Positions 1 through 12,000 of a stretch of 42,281 nt of DNA are shown here, one piece after another; positions within the stretch are counted from its first letter, which is position 1; every line of letters starts with the position of its first letter. The stretch covers positions 1 through 42,281 of the forward strand of contig RHPI01001020.1 in the NCBI GenBank assembly GCA_009103225.1, read 5' to 3'. The DNA is from Chlorokybus atmophyticus (taxonomy: Eukaryota; Streptophyta; Chlorokybophyceae; Chlorokybales; Chlorokybaceae). A model generated the notes under the pieces. That model saw only the letters and a program-made list of their open reading frames with translations. It searched no databases and was not told the DNA's origin. Both the position numbers and the translations under genes were made by a program.

Positions 1-85
1 ACCCTAACCCTAACCCTAACCCTAACCCTAACCCTAACCCTAACCCTAACCCCTAACCCTAACCCTAACCCTAACCCTAACCCTA
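1..85. repeat. Telomere repeat array (CCCTAA)n
   Basis: About fourteen tandem CCCTAA units begin at base 1. One carries an extra C (CCCCTAA at about 50-56). The array ends at base 85 where the sequence turns into unique DNA. Read towards the end, the G-rich strand is TTAGGG, so the window starts at a chromosome terminus and everything after it is subtelomeric. The repeat is human-type rather than the TTTAGGG of most land plants. Confidence 0.97.
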
Positions 86-1085
86 CAATCACATACCAAC
101 GGCAATCCTCTCCTTTGCAGGTTTCTGTGACATGGCTATTTATGGAAAGCAAGTTTAACACTTGTAATGTGTTCCAATGCTTGAATTTAGCAGCGATAGC
201 AAGTGCATGAGCGTTGTCGCGCCGGATCCCACGTCAGGGACACTTGGGATATACACTAAAGGAGCGGACTCAGCAATGCTGCTGGTAAGTATTATTATTG
301 CACTGTTATATACACACATATGCACGTGCACACATGCAGAGAAACGCATGCACGCACGTGCATGGGTGTGTTCCCGTGGCATGCAAGCACGCGCATTGAA
401 TCGTTATATGCTGCAGCTAATCGTGGACTGGCAGTCGCTGAAGCTCAAGTAGTGCGGCTGCCACATGCGTACTCTCACCATGCCACTGTCCTCTCCCTCC
501 CTCGTCCCTCGTCCCCCATCTCATTTAACGTACCCTTCCTCCCTACCCTTTCCTTCACGACCTTTCCCGCGACAGCTGCAGCCCTCGACCGTCATCTGTC
601 GACAGTCGGGGATTGTTAATTACCTACCCCACAGCCCTTCCCTTGACAGCCGTCCCGGACGTAAGCCACTATTAATTCAATCGACACAGCTGACAACAAT
701 TACTGTCGAGGACTGTTGGTTGTTGACCATCGTGAATGCGCAGGCTAACGAGGCTCCATCGCACATATACAGATGACTATTGTGATGTGAGATTAGCACA
801 TTACATCCCTACACACTCACGCACGCGCACGCACGCATGGTTGATACATTAGGAAGGTTTAGCACATGAGCACACACGCGCGTGCTCAATCAATGCACAG
901 GCCTCGCTAATAACCATGCACAGGCCGCCGCTGCCAATGCCGCAAAGTTTATTTATCGGCATGTTCTAGTTGACCACCTCCTCCTCAACCAGCAAGTACC
1001 TTGTGCGTGCATGCATTACAATGCATGCACGTTGTACTGGCGTGGAGGCGTGCATATTGCATTGTTCGCAAGGGTGTAGCTACCA

Positions 1086-1132
1086 CAAGGGAGCAAGCAT
1101 GTACCACACTGTGGTACATGCTTGCTCCCTTG
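1086..1132. repeat. Near-perfect 23-bp palindrome (hairpin)
   Basis: The left arm 1086-1108 is exactly reverse-complementary to the right arm 1110-1132, with a single unpaired base at 1109. Transcribed, it would form a 23-bp stem with almost no loop. No flanking gene explains it. It could be a miniature foldback element or the relic of an inverted duplication. Confidence 0.85.
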
Positions 1133-1830
1133 CCACGCAGTGAGACAGCTGTATGACTTGATTGTATGTTCGAGCACGAGTTTGTAGTGTTTGTAGTGCA
1201 TGCGCACGCATACACACATAGTTGTGTGTGTGCGTGCGCATGCACGTATTTGTGCTCGTGCAGGTAACTGCGTGTGCACGTGTGTGTATGTGTGCGTCCA
1301 TGAAGCTTCGCAAGTAAGTTCTTGCAAAAAAGCAAGGCAGCTGAGCGGCATGTTAAGTTCTGGACACGGCAGGCCAAATATGCTTCGGGACCACAGTGTC
1401 AACATTTAGCGGCTTGGTGATTAGCGACAAACCCGCAACCTTGATTGAGGGTTCGCACGCACACACATGGCGGACACACTCGCCGTTGCACAATAGAAAC
1501 TTGCAAGGGTGGCCAGCGATAACGGCCGTTTAAGCAGCCCATGCCTCTTTCCTCGCTTTGCTAAACCTTAGCCGCAGCAACATCATCAGGTGCGTGTATG
1601 CATGCGTTATGTATATGTGCGCGTCTGCATCTGCGTGTGAGCATGCGTGAGTGTGTTGCGCAATTACGTACCTATGCATATGCATGGATTCGTGATCACG
1701 GCATGTTACTTGAACACCAGCATTAACAATAATAACAACAACACGCACTCAACATCGATAGCCAAGGGCTGGCCTTCTGAGGCCTGTCAAAGGACAGCCC
1801 TCATGTCTTTTGACAGTCTTCAACTATACA

Positions 1831-1896
1831 TTGGCCGCCAACAGTCTATTTGACAGCCCTTGGCCAAGGGCTATAAAAAGCACTGTTGGCGGCCAA
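1831..1896. repeat. 15-bp inverted repeat around GACAGCCC-type motifs
   Basis: TTGGCCGCCAACAGT at 1831-1845 is the exact reverse complement of 1882-1896. The surrounding 1760-1925 region repeats short words such as GACAGCCC, GGCCAAGGG and GACAGTC, and has a TATAAAAAG string at about 1872. Related words occur at 29630-29730 and 30220-30600, which suggests a dispersed non-autonomous repeat family. Confidence 0.6.
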
Positions 1897-2029
1897 CTGA
1901 CAATCCAACATAGACAGTCCAACATGCTAGGTGCTGCTAGGTGCACGCACACACTTACTTACCCACACGCCTATGTACATGTTTGTGAGTGGATCAATTT
2001 AACCATCCATTAGACGTTCAAATATGTCA

Positions 2030-2080
2030 ACGCATGCACGCACGCACGCATGCACGCACGCACGCACGCACACATACACA
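2030..2080. repeat. (ACGC)n / GCATGCACGC microsatellite
   Basis: A tetranucleotide tract of ACGC with interspersed GCATGC. Alternating purine-pyrimidine composition makes it prone to Z-DNA. Reading frames across it give Ala-Arg-Thr-His repeats that are not a real protein. Confidence 0.8.
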
Positions 2081-2747
2081 TATGCATGTGCAGACTGTGC
2101 ACCGTTGCAGACGGTTTGTAGCAGCTCAAGTGGTGCGCATTGTGGCTTACTCACCGGCCAGCTTTAAAGCACTAGGCCACAAATCTCACCGCCAGCAAGG
2201 TGCGTGCAACGGTGCCTCTATCTCTCACGCATGCGTTGCCGTGTGACCACGTGCATGCATGCACAGTTGCACACCACTGTACAGCTCTGCAGAGGCACGC
2301 ACACGCTCGCACATAAACACGCATGCATGCATAGTCGCACATCAATGCACAGCTCTGCACACAAATGCGCATGCATGCACAGCTTGCGCACCATTGCATA
2401 GCTTTGCAACCACACACACGCATGCACGTGCACACACACCCGGCATGCATGCACAGCTGCACCAATGCACAGCTGTACAGACGCAAACATGCATGCGCGC
2501 ACACAAGCGTATGGTTTTCCATAGTCACATGTGTGTAGGCGCTGCAATTTGCGGAAGACAATTGATGACACAAGCTTTGAAGGGGATGGGGTTAACGTTG
2601 TAGTGTAGATAGCCATTGCATTAAATAGCTAATTGTATATACGGTAAATATATGCATTTCCGTGCATGGTCTTCTTGCACATATGCAATGGACTGTGCTA
2701 ACCAGATCCGGTCTGAACCGCATGCATGCTGACTCACATGTAGGGTC

Positions 2748-3080
2748 GGACCATGTATGGTCCAAATTCTGCGTGTAAGCATTGACCACCCTTGGTCCAT
2801 GTGTACATTGAGAGTTCGGACCATACATGGTCTTCACGCTTTCTCACTTGCATGGACCTTGGTCCACAATGACATGGATAACTCGGACCACACATGGTCC
2901 TTACAACCTCACGTAAATTGCGCACCAGCTATGGTGCGTACGAAGGGACAATGGTACCATTTACGTGAAATTCGGACCATGTATGGTCTGACTGTCGATG
3001 AACAACAAACCATGCATGGTCTGCCGATTTCATTTCGTATCGATAAATCTCGGTCCGTGGGTACGGACCATTTATGGTCC
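2748..3080. repeat. Palindrome array 1 (core ACCAT-nn-ATGGT)
   Basis: Ten short imperfect palindromes occur in 333 bp. Clear copies are at 2748-2763 (GGACCATGTATGGTCC), 2818-2833, 2885-2900, 2922-2937 (GCACCAGCTATGGTGC), 2974-2989, 3007-3022 and 3065-3080. Shorter ones are at 2784-2797, 2853-2866 and 2950-2961. Start-to-start distances are 36, 34, 35, 32, 37, 28, 24, 33 and 58 bp, so most are near 34 bp. Between palindromes the sequence is not repeated within this array, so it is not a simple tandem repeat. The 2970-3080 part is homologous to 34045-34152. Confidence 0.85.
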
Positions 3081-3130
3081 ATGAACATCGAGCGGTGTGC
3101 AAGTAAGTGTAGGATAATTACACTAGGAGA

Positions 3131-3403
3131 ATGCAGTATTGGACGGCACCCGCACTACCACACGTATCACCACCACACTTGCTCCTAAGCCAAGCCGGAG
3201 AGACCGTGCTCGAGACTTGCTGCCTACACGGCCGCCAAAAGGGTCCGCCATGTGCCGCTCACGCCGATTTGGCCGCTCAAGTCACGTGTCACCGCTGTGG
3301 ACGTCACGGCCATTACCAGAAAGAGTGCACTGAGGAGTACGCTTCACTATTATGTAGTTATTGCCACAGGACTGATCACTTGGAGTTAATGTGCTATGCA
3401 TAG
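3131..3403 (+). pseudogene. Gag-like fragment with two CCHC zinc knuckles
   Basis: The open frame encodes two CX2CX4HX4C motifs close together: CHRCGRHGHYQKEC (about 3291-3332) and CSYCHRTDHLELMC (about 3357-3398), followed by a stop. Paired zinc knuckles of this spacing are typical of the nucleocapsid part of LTR-retrotransposon Gag proteins, which bind nucleic acid. They also occur in a few cellular RNA-binding proteins. No protease, reverse transcriptase or integrase is visible nearby and no LTRs were recognised, so I read it as a truncated retroelement remnant. The start is uncertain because the upstream frame has no recognisable domain. It lies about 200 bp after palindrome array 1. Confidence 0.55.
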
Positions 3404-5401
3404 TTTCTAGAGCTAACGCTGAACGGTAGTTACAACAGTAACGACGACGACAATGCTGGAGCTTGCAAGAAAGCAACGGCTATTATGCAAAGCCGGCCTC
3501 CACCCAATCCACCCAATAGTTGGTGCACCTCCGATGCTATAAACTAAAATTGCAATACAGTGGTCAATGGTCATTGGTTGTGTAATACGCAATTGATATA
3601 TTGCTTGAATCTCGTGCATGTTGTACATTTGTAAGCAAGCAACTTCACCCTTTGTCATGTGCATTATGCGTTGAATACTCGCGCCTGAGGCTAGCTTGTT
3701 TGTGCATGACCGGCAGTCATTGACTGCCACTTGATGTGAGATAGGCATTTTTTGCTGAAAATAATCAGTACATAAATGTTATTAATTTAAATTGCTGATA
3801 TTACAACAGAATGTAGAATAGCTCGCTGATACTCATGTGGCTCAACGGTGTACATGCGACTCAAATCAGATTACATTTTTCAGCGTGGTGCGGGAGCTTG
3901 TGAGCTTTGCCAAATTTGTGTGTCCGTCCAATGCCAAGCAAGGTAGCTTGTGTCTGTCATAAGAGCAATCATCATGGCCTTGACATTAGCAATGTTGCAC
4001 TCGTTGATGAAGCAAAAAAGTGCATGCTTTCCATGACTGCGCTTCCCGCTGCCTGCTAGTGTCTGAACTGAGTCAGTTAACTGCCAACTCAGCAGATGCT
4101 GATGACTCTCTGCTGCGTCTCCCAGCTACCCTTATGTCACCCTTTTGTCACCGTTGTTGTCTGCTGTCTTCGTGGCCGCTCACTGACTGAATTTCAGCAA
4201 GTTCAACTCAACGCACTGGAGTGTCCGAAGCGACGGCCGCTCTCATCGCAGGCTGGCTTTCAACGCAGTGTATACTTTCCGAAGCCTACCTGCTACTGTA
4301 GGCGGCCTACCAGACAAAACCGGCACCGGGACTACGTGCGTCGTCAGAAGGCAACCCGCCCGTTTTAGATACGTTAAGATCTTGCGTCGATTCGACATAC
4401 GGGTTGTCGCAGGTAGCCAAGCTCAAAGCTCCATTGCAAGAGGTAGTTAATGATTACAGTAGTAGATGAACCTGCGTCATAAGCGCACAATGCATGAATG
4501 GACAGGTTTATGCGGGCAGCTTGCCTGTTGTTTTGGTGCTCGTGTCACATGATGATGCGGACAGAAAGCACCTCGGCGAGTTCTACTCTGTGCAGAGCGG
4601 GCAACCGCTGGCGCGTGCCGGCGCGGTCAGCGCGGTTAAGTTATGCCTTCTGATGACATGACCAATGATGGCCTGTGTTTGAGCGCGGCAATTCGTTACT
4701 GACGAACCTCGAAAAAAGCGTACGCTGGCGTACTGCCCCCGTCAGTGCCTCCCCACACCACCCCGCGGCCCCAGAGTACGGACGATCCGCTACCCGCAAC
4801 TAGACAACGTTAACGCCTCCCCTCCAGGTTCACACGTTCGCTGTGCTACACGATCAACAAACGTAAGCATGAGTAACTCGCGTACGAACGCACCCACGCC
4901 TACAGCCATTTGGTTAGTTATCCTTAGCTGTACTGTTACAAAGAACTAACGACCAATCACATTCTGGCTTTCGTGCGAAACCTGCTGTTCACTTTTACAC
5001 CGGGCTTGCGTTTCACAGGCGGCGGCCACGCCTTGGGGGGGCACGCTGGGGGCGGAGGTGGAGGCGGGGGCGTCGGACGAGGAGGAGGAGGAGGAGGTGC
5101 TCGTGGGTGAGGAAGAGGAGGAGGAGGAGGAGGAGGCGGGAGAGGCGCGGTGGGGATGATGGTGAAGCGGATTGCGGAGGGCGAGGAGCGCCGCGGCTTC
5201 TGGCGGTGAGCTGCTGCCCATGGAGGGGGCGGAGGAGGCGGCCTGCTGGGGAGAGCAGGTGCGGTGCGGCGTGTGCCGATCCAGCTGAATCAGGTGCCTC
5301 ATGGTTGCTGTTGAAGCGTGTTGCGGCATAGTTGCCTTGGTGTTTTCTTGACGTCAACTTGCATTAGTCAGGTGAGAAGACGGGGACGGCCAGCAGCAGC
5401 T
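3404..5401. other. Intergenic region upstream of the PSI-like gene
   Basis: No gene recognised. A 90-codon frame at 4096-4368 has no domain I know. The 3' half (5030-5270) is GC-rich and purine-rich and may hold the promoter or 5' leader of the gene starting at 5402. Confidence 0.5.
5030..5160. repeat. (GGA)n-rich purine tract
   Basis: Long interrupted GAGGAG runs at about 5078-5145 lie upstream of the PSI-like gene. Opposite-strand frames read as poly-Ser and are an artefact of the repeat. A similar GAGGAG tract sits immediately upstream of the RRA-A start (14487-14525), so such tracts may be typical of 5' leaders in this genome. Confidence 0.7.
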
Positions 5402-7582
5402 ATGGCTCTGCACTTGTTAACAGCACCTCTTCAGACCCATGTCATCAACAAAGAAAGGTGAGCGACGCTGTCAAAGTCATTTTTTTTGCGCACACATATC
5501 AGTTACCACCTGGTTTGTTCACCCGACCTTGTGAGGCACTTGTATGTAGTTGTTTTGTGTGCTCTCGGTCGGTTGCCTTGGCGCTGCTGTACCGCTTTAG
5601 GCAGGCAGCGCTGTGATTAGCGTGTTGTAGTCTTACATGTTGCAGCTGTTGGTATGCACGTAGATACGGGGTCAAGCAATTACCAACGTGGACGTCGACT
5701 TCATATAGCAGCATTTTCTTAGTTTAATACGCGGTAAATGCGGTTTGTGTCGTCCCTCTATGGAGCAAAGACTGTCACAGCCACTTTGTGTTGGACAGCC
5801 GAACTGCGGTGTTAGCTAGGCGCGATTGTTAGCTGTGTGTGCTGCATTCACCTGTAGTGCCACTTGACACCGTGAGCTTGCTTCACTTCCTGTACACTGT
5901 TAACTCACTAATCAAAATATTTGTTGCAGCATTGCAAAGTTTGCTGGCGGCAGAAAGCGGAGCTTGGAAGTGGCTGCTTGTGTCCAGAGTGAGCCGCATA
6001 AGTGTGCACGCGTAGACTTTTGTTCAAGACCACAAGTGCCGGCACCAGCAGTCTGCGGCGTCCTCAGCATGGAGCTGGTGTCCCTCATCACGCGGGTGCT
6101 GCGGTTTGCGCACTCTATATCGCCAGCAGAGAGCTCTGCGCTTGCCAGGTGGGTGGACGATTGCGAGGGCTTGCGCAACCTCGGCGTCTCATACAGCGCT
6201 GCTTGGGAACTTGTCGTCCGAGACCGACGCGCCGAGCTGCGGGACTTGGTCGCTGATCTGGCTCGTTTTGGTGCTCGTTCTGCCACCCCCGCCCATCGCA
6301 CGCTGAAAGACCAGTTTGCAAGCTCCCACCCGGGCGCTTACCCGCCCTTGCGGACTGCCGAAACCGTCATGGCAGCCGCCATCCCGCAGCTGCTTGAGAA
6401 AATGGTTGCTACCAATAACTTGCGCACTGCCCTTCAAGCTGTTAGAGCGTTGAAACACGCGCGCCAGTCCATTGCCTCCGGTCTCACTGAAGTGAAAGAC
6501 AGCGAGGATGACGGCGTCGTGCCCACCCGCATTAGCAGCCAAGCGCACCCTATTTTGTATGCAAACAAGGCGCCCGCTGCTGCGGTGCCCTTGGTGTTGT
6601 CTGCCACTCCTGCAGAACAGTTCAAGTATGCACTCGCTTGCATGGATGCTAAGGTCAGCAGCCTGATGCCTGGCGCTCCACCACTATGGAGGAGACCACT
6701 TGTGAAGGACGATCCAAATGAATGCAGCCCTCCTTCTAAGCAGATGGTTCTCACCAAAGGTAGGCTATATAGTCCGTCGGTTGCTGCCAAGAAGCACTTT
6801 GTCACTACAGGGCCCTGACCATGTGGTGCAATGCAGCTGTTACAGGAGCTGTTGAGTTGGAGATTGCGCGGGCAGAAGCGCGAGTTGCCGCCTTGCAGAA
6901 GGCCTCGATGTGGGAAGAAAAGCTTGATGATGTTGTGGACCTTTTGTCCCGGACACTACTATGCCTGCACAGTAAGCATCCCATGTGTGTGCTCATGTGT
7001 GTGCTCATCTTGACTTGACGGAAGTGAAGCTAAGGCTCTGGCTTTGCCTCCACAGGTATTTTCTTCAACAGCAGCAGCAGCAGCAAGGATGTGGATGCAT
7101 CAGATGTACAGGTAGCGGTAAGAGCTGTGCGTGCAAACAGCTCGGGTGAAGCGGGCCTCGCACTCAGCTTCGCCAATGCCATTGTCGCCATCGATGATAT
7201 GGTGAACCATCCAACTACTGTCTCGTTGACGGCTCGAGACGACTTGTTTGCAATGCTATCCGCACCCGTGAAGCGCGCTGTCAAGGCGAGGCTGCGCTGT
7301 TCAGATGTGAAGTTGAACGTTCACGTATTGGCACAGCGGCTACGCTCACAGCTGTCGTGGGCTGCACCATTGGCACGCAACACCACCAAATATGTGACGG
7401 ACGGCGGGCCACGAGGCTCAGGCGCCGTGCTAAAGATTCACACCCTTCACTACGCTCAGCACGAGGCCACGGAGAATCTCATTGTCAACCTCATATCAGA
7501 CTTGCATCACGTATTGCGCAACCTCCAGTCAGCTTCACCACCTGTTTCGCGTCGCTTCGCTGTCAAGATGCATCGCATGTGA
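5402..7582 (+). CDS. PSI-like protein (DUF3475 + DUF668)
   Basis: Four exons in consistent phase: 5402-5457, 5930-6759, 6846-6971 (acceptor 6837 also keeps frame), 7056-7582, giving about 512 aa. Residues about 69-125 resemble DUF3475, including the block RAELRDLVADLARFGARS. Residues about 366-490 match DUF668 well: GEAGLALSFANAIVAIDDMV, LTARDDLFAMLSAPVKRAVK, and the Leu-Ser-Trp-Ala-Ala-Pro-Leu-Ala-Arg-Asn-Thr-Thr-Lys block. Land-plant PSK SIMULATOR/PSI proteins have the same order and promote growth in phytosulfokine signalling; their biochemistry is unclear. The usual Met-Gly-Gly myristoylation start is not seen at the chosen ATG, so the first exon is uncertain and an internal ATG at 6069 is possible. 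A (CAG)5 stretch at about 7069-7083 encodes poly-Ser. No break is seen. Confidence 0.8.
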
Positions 7583-9054
7583 CGCTTCAAGCTTACCATG
7601 CCCAATTGGCGGCACATTGGTCGCGCTTGGAGCAGCGCGTCAGCGCCCTTTGTACCATATCTCTTGTATTAAGAGCTCACGGTGTCCTGCAATCAGGCCT
7701 CCTATATCAGCATTGAACTGTTTGCAAGCAATGCAACTACCGGCTGTATCAGACGCATTATGCGCAATGCATGTGTTGTGCATGTGACATGCATCACTTG
7801 CATTTTTTGCACACTACCTATGTACCTTGATTACGCCCTCAATGTGTGCGCCGGCAGGTTGGTGGCACTCATGTATATGGCCTTGGTGCAGAGAGGTATC
7901 TCACCCATGTACACATGTATACAGAGTCTGGTAGAGGTACACGGCTGCTGCTGCTGCTCTTATACAATCTCAATTATCATTGTCATACAAGTGTCCAATG
8001 TCAGCGCCTATGGCTCTTGTCGTTGTGGTTGCTGTTGCTGCTGCTGTGCATGTCTGCATGAGAGTCTTGCAAGCGCGCACGCACATGCGTGTGCCCATGC
8101 GCTATGGGTGTACTGCATTGTAACGTGCACGTATTTCAATCAATGCAACAGTAACATCTACGGGAAGAGATGCTGCATGCAAAACACTTGGGAACTGCAG
8201 CAGCTGCGCAATGCGCTAGCATGCGTGTTCACTGCAAACTGCGCAATGGTGCTTGTGCGTGTAAGTGTACAAGAGGTCATCAGCATATGGTATATATGCT
8301 ACATATGCTGCATGTGCAGTTTAACCAATGCTCACAGTCAGATGCAGTGTGCATAGAGCAGATTTCCTCACCGACATGCCAACACACAATGGTTGTGCTC
8401 AGCAGGAGGCCAGACATACACCAGTGCAAACTCGCGTGTTGAACGTGCGCAAGGACAGCCTAGACAAATACGGTATCAGTCAGTCACTACCACACCCGCG
8501 CACTGTACATGCTACTGGCGATGTGGCAGGTAATGACAACTGTAAAATGCATATCTAACGGGTTTGGGGCAGTGGTGAAGATCAGTAAATAGAGTTCTAC
8601 AGAAGGGACATGCTGCTGTGCCGGCATGCATGGTGTGACAAAGGCAAGCAATACACACAATGTGAAGCACATCACACTTGCTTGCACTCACATGGCAACA
8701 CCACCGGGCTACGTCTACCTACTAAGAATGTATAGCCTGGTGGTGAAATGGATGCATGTATTACCAATGGTGGTCATAGCTAGCTTGCTGACTGTGACTG
8801 TGCATGCATGCATGTTCACATGCACGTGATTGCATACTTTGTACACATACAGCTGATCACACAGACCGAGATTCCCCACACCGCGGCACCTCAAATGTGC
8901 ACCACCACACATCCTTTGGGCTACTCTCATGGGCTTTCTACGCTCCCGCTCTAACCCTCGTGGCGCGCAGCCGCGGCCTGCCAGAATGTATGGGGAGGCG
9001 AGAGGTCAGACACATGTGCGCTAAGCGTTGATCACTCAGTACTCGACTACTTCA
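7583..9054. other. Intergenic region between convergent genes
   Basis: It lies between the stops of the PSI-like gene and the receptor kinase, so it should hold both 3' ends. A 224-codon Cys-rich frame at 7682-8356 is driven by TGC/TGT/CAT repeats and shows no domain, so I do not call it a gene. GCATGC and TGCATG words are frequent (about 8040-8330, 8800-8825). I see no clear terminator or RNA gene. Confidence 0.6.
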
Positions 9055-12000
9055 CTATACTATACTCCTTGCAGAGAGCTTTGCCACATTGCTGCTCATG
9101 GGTGGGCTGCTCACACCCTGCAAGCGCAGCGCTTTGCTGTTAGTTCATGAAACATGCCTGTCGCTGGCCAAATTGCAGTGCCACTCACCTCTGTTGCAAA
9201 CTCAACCATGAACATCATGTCATCTTCTGGCAACAGCCGCTCCAGAGCATCCGCGACCACCGCCATGGTGGGACGCATGGTAGGCAGACCCGCGACGCAC
9301 CGCCCAGCAAGCCTTGCAACCTGCAAACACTTTGCCTGCTCAGATGCCTCTTATATATACACCCACACTGTGTTGACGCGTCGAAATCAATAGACAAAAG
9401 GCCTCTCCACACGCTATGGCGTCACCTCCTCAAACTGGCCGCGGTCAGCATCTTTTAGCCTGGGATCAACCAGCGCATCAACCTGGTTTTGCTCCAGTCG
9501 CCGCAGCACCCATGGCGTCAGCTCTTGCTCACCTGTGAGGTTGGTGTTATTAGTTACCAACAGAGCAAAGAGCCCAGAGCAGCGCGACCTGGAAAGGACA
9601 AGCACCCAGACACTAGCTTCAGCTCATACTCGCAGAGCTGAGTGACAGACCTGCTGGCCTGTAGAATTCCATCAACTGTCTCCCCGTCAAAAGCTGCATC
9701 ACCAGGACCTGCACGCAATGTGTGCCGGGTCAGTTCAGTTTATACAGCGCTGCACTAGGGTTGCAAAGGAGAGCAAACTGCGTAGTAGCAGCATGCCATC
9801 AATAGGCAAGCACATGTTCACACAGTCTTGAACCTACTCACCCCAAAGGAATAGCAATCACTCCGGGGACTGCAGACGCCTGTGTTGGCATACTCTAGAG
9901 GCAAAAATCCATCACTCACCGGATGCCATGAGCAGAACCAGACATGTTCAACACTCTATACGCACCTGGAGCGATGTACCCATAACTTCCAAGCACACGT
10001 GTGTGCTGGTTTGATGTCTGGGTGGTGTTCAGCTCCTTTGCTACGCCAAAGTCAGATATCTGCCAACATACATAAGCATGTTGGTGCGCACGGTGATGCT
10101 GACTCCACAGCAACAAGACATCAAAAACAGGTCACCTTTGGCAAGCAGCGTGAGTCAAGTAGAATATTGCTCGGTTTCAAATCCCTATGGATGATGCGGC
10201 ACGCGTGCAAGTGGGCTAACCCTCTGGCAATGCCCACAGCAATGCGCAGGCGCTGCATCCAGCTGAGTGGGTTGTTGGATTTAAACAACCTGTCCTCAAT
10301 AGTACCACCTAGGCAAAGAAAGTTTACACAAAGACAGTGATGGTCTGCATGCAGTAAGCCAGGACATTTTTGGCGAATGATTTGCATGCCCACCCACCTG
10401 TCATCAACTCCAAAACCAGCAGCACAACATTTTCTTCAAAACATGCTGTGTGCAAGCACACGATGTTGGGGTGACTCAAGGTGCTTAGTGCCGAGACCTC
10501 CGCATTCAACTCTGAATGAGACAGCTCGCCCTCGACCTCGATGCGCTTCACTGCCGCTTCAGTACCGTCTGAGAGAACAAAACGCTGAAGGTCCATATGT
10601 GCATTCAAGCACGCATGCTGTTGTGACGAGTCAAACAACTTAGCACAGAAAGCCGGTTGGACTCTGCTAGCTTCAGCAGCTTGCAGATCGAGAACAGGAC
10701 ACAAAGCAATCGCCTTCTCATGCCAATCATGAATGTTACCTTTGAAGCGGGCGAGGTATACGCCACCAAAGCCTCCTTCACCAAGCAAACGATCGTGGCT
10801 GAAGTTCTCGGTGGCAGCGACAAGGACGTCAAAGTCAATATCCCATTTAGTTCCCCCTGCGAGCACCATCACAGCGATCACTTGCAGCATTCCTACTCAT
10901 GTCACCCGTGCAAGCTGGCTTTGGCAGAGCAACGCAAACACGCACTTGGAGGCAGAAAGGCCTGCCACTTGTCAATTGGTTCGGGCTGCTTCTTCATCTT
11001 GTGCAGCGAACCCGCTGTCCCCGCTGCAGCGAAGCAAGGCAGCAGGGCCTCTCCTCTGTGTCTGCGGCGTCTTGCCCACAGGCCAAACAGCGCCAATGCA
11101 ACCACAAGGAGCACAGCTGCGAGCAGAGAATCAACAAACTTGGATGGGCGACCACTACAAGATGGGTGTATTGTGCAAAGCAGTGCATCCAAGCTGGGCA
11201 GGCAGGCGCAGTCGTGCAAGCGTTGTAACTGCAGGGTTGCAGTCATGGTTCGCATACACGAAACATCCTGTCAAGTCAGCTGCTGCTTTCGGGTGTTGCT
11301 GCAGGGTTGACTCACCGACTGTGACGCCAATCGCAATGCCAGCTGCGGACGACGACTTTGGTGGTGGAGGTGTAGTGTTTGCAGGGGAAGGTGCGGGAGG
11401 CGGAGGCGAGGGGACGGGCGGCGGGGGTGGGGACGGCGGGCAGGGCTGGCCCAACAAGGTGTTGGTTGCAGTGCCCACTGCACCTAGCAATGCTGCATGC
11501 AAAACCAGAGCTGAGGGCGTTGATGGAGAGATGGTGCACAATGGATGCATGCATGCATACGAGATCAACGATGTCTTCAACGAGCGCAATATCTGCATTG
11601 CCCATCCGTTACTAAACCCCACTTGTACAAGACATGCCACAAAGCACCTGGTGGGATGCTGCCGCAGAATTGGTTATTGCTGAGTTCTAGCCCACCAGCA
11701 GTCAGATTGGTTCCCACCAGCGATGCAGGTATGGGACCAAACAACTGGTTATCTGTCAAGCAACAGATGGTTGAAGGAATTGATACGTGCAGCACAAGCG
11801 CGTCAAATCTGTAATAAACCGACCTTGCAAGGTCAGACGCTCAAGCTTTGTCGCTTGTCCAAAAGTATCCGGAATTGTGCCCACCTGCAGTGCGTGAAGG
11901 ACTGTAGGCAAAACAAATCACACCAAGCATAACATGTCCACAAAGGGGCCTACCAACTGGTTTCTCTCGAGGTAGACCGCTGTCAAAGCTGGTGAGCTGT

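Larger units (their letters stand above)
86..2740. other. Subtelomeric non-coding DNA rich in CA/CACGCATG tracts
   Basis: I find no supportable gene here. Open frames are short and are translated low-complexity DNA (His/Cys/Ala/Thr-rich). The stretch has many alternating purine-pyrimidine runs of ACAC, ACGC and TGCATGCA type (320-360, 800-840, 1200-1290, 2030-2080, 2220-2500). A pyrimidine-rich block at 480-600 reads as ORFs only by chance. Confidence 0.7.

Noticed and set aside
1016-1405. Minus-strand ORFs of about 130 codons near the telomere
   Set aside because: His/Thr/Ala/Cys-rich translations of CA/CACGCA repeats with no domain.
2748-3080. CRISPR-like array (short palindromic repeats with unique spacers)
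   Set aside because: The host is a eukaryote, repeats are not near-identical, spacing varies from 24 to 58 bp and no cas-like gene is present.
4946-5357. Poly-Ser and Arg-rich ORFs
   Set aside because: They are translations of the (GGA)n tract and its complement.
7682-8356. 224-codon Cys-rich ORF as a secreted or toxin-like peptide
   Set aside because: The Cys content comes from TGC/TGT repeats, there is no domain or regular Cys spacing, and it lies in the 3' region between convergent genes.
10657-11683. 217- and 316-codon plus-strand ORFs
   Set aside because: They are antisense shadows of the receptor-kinase exons.
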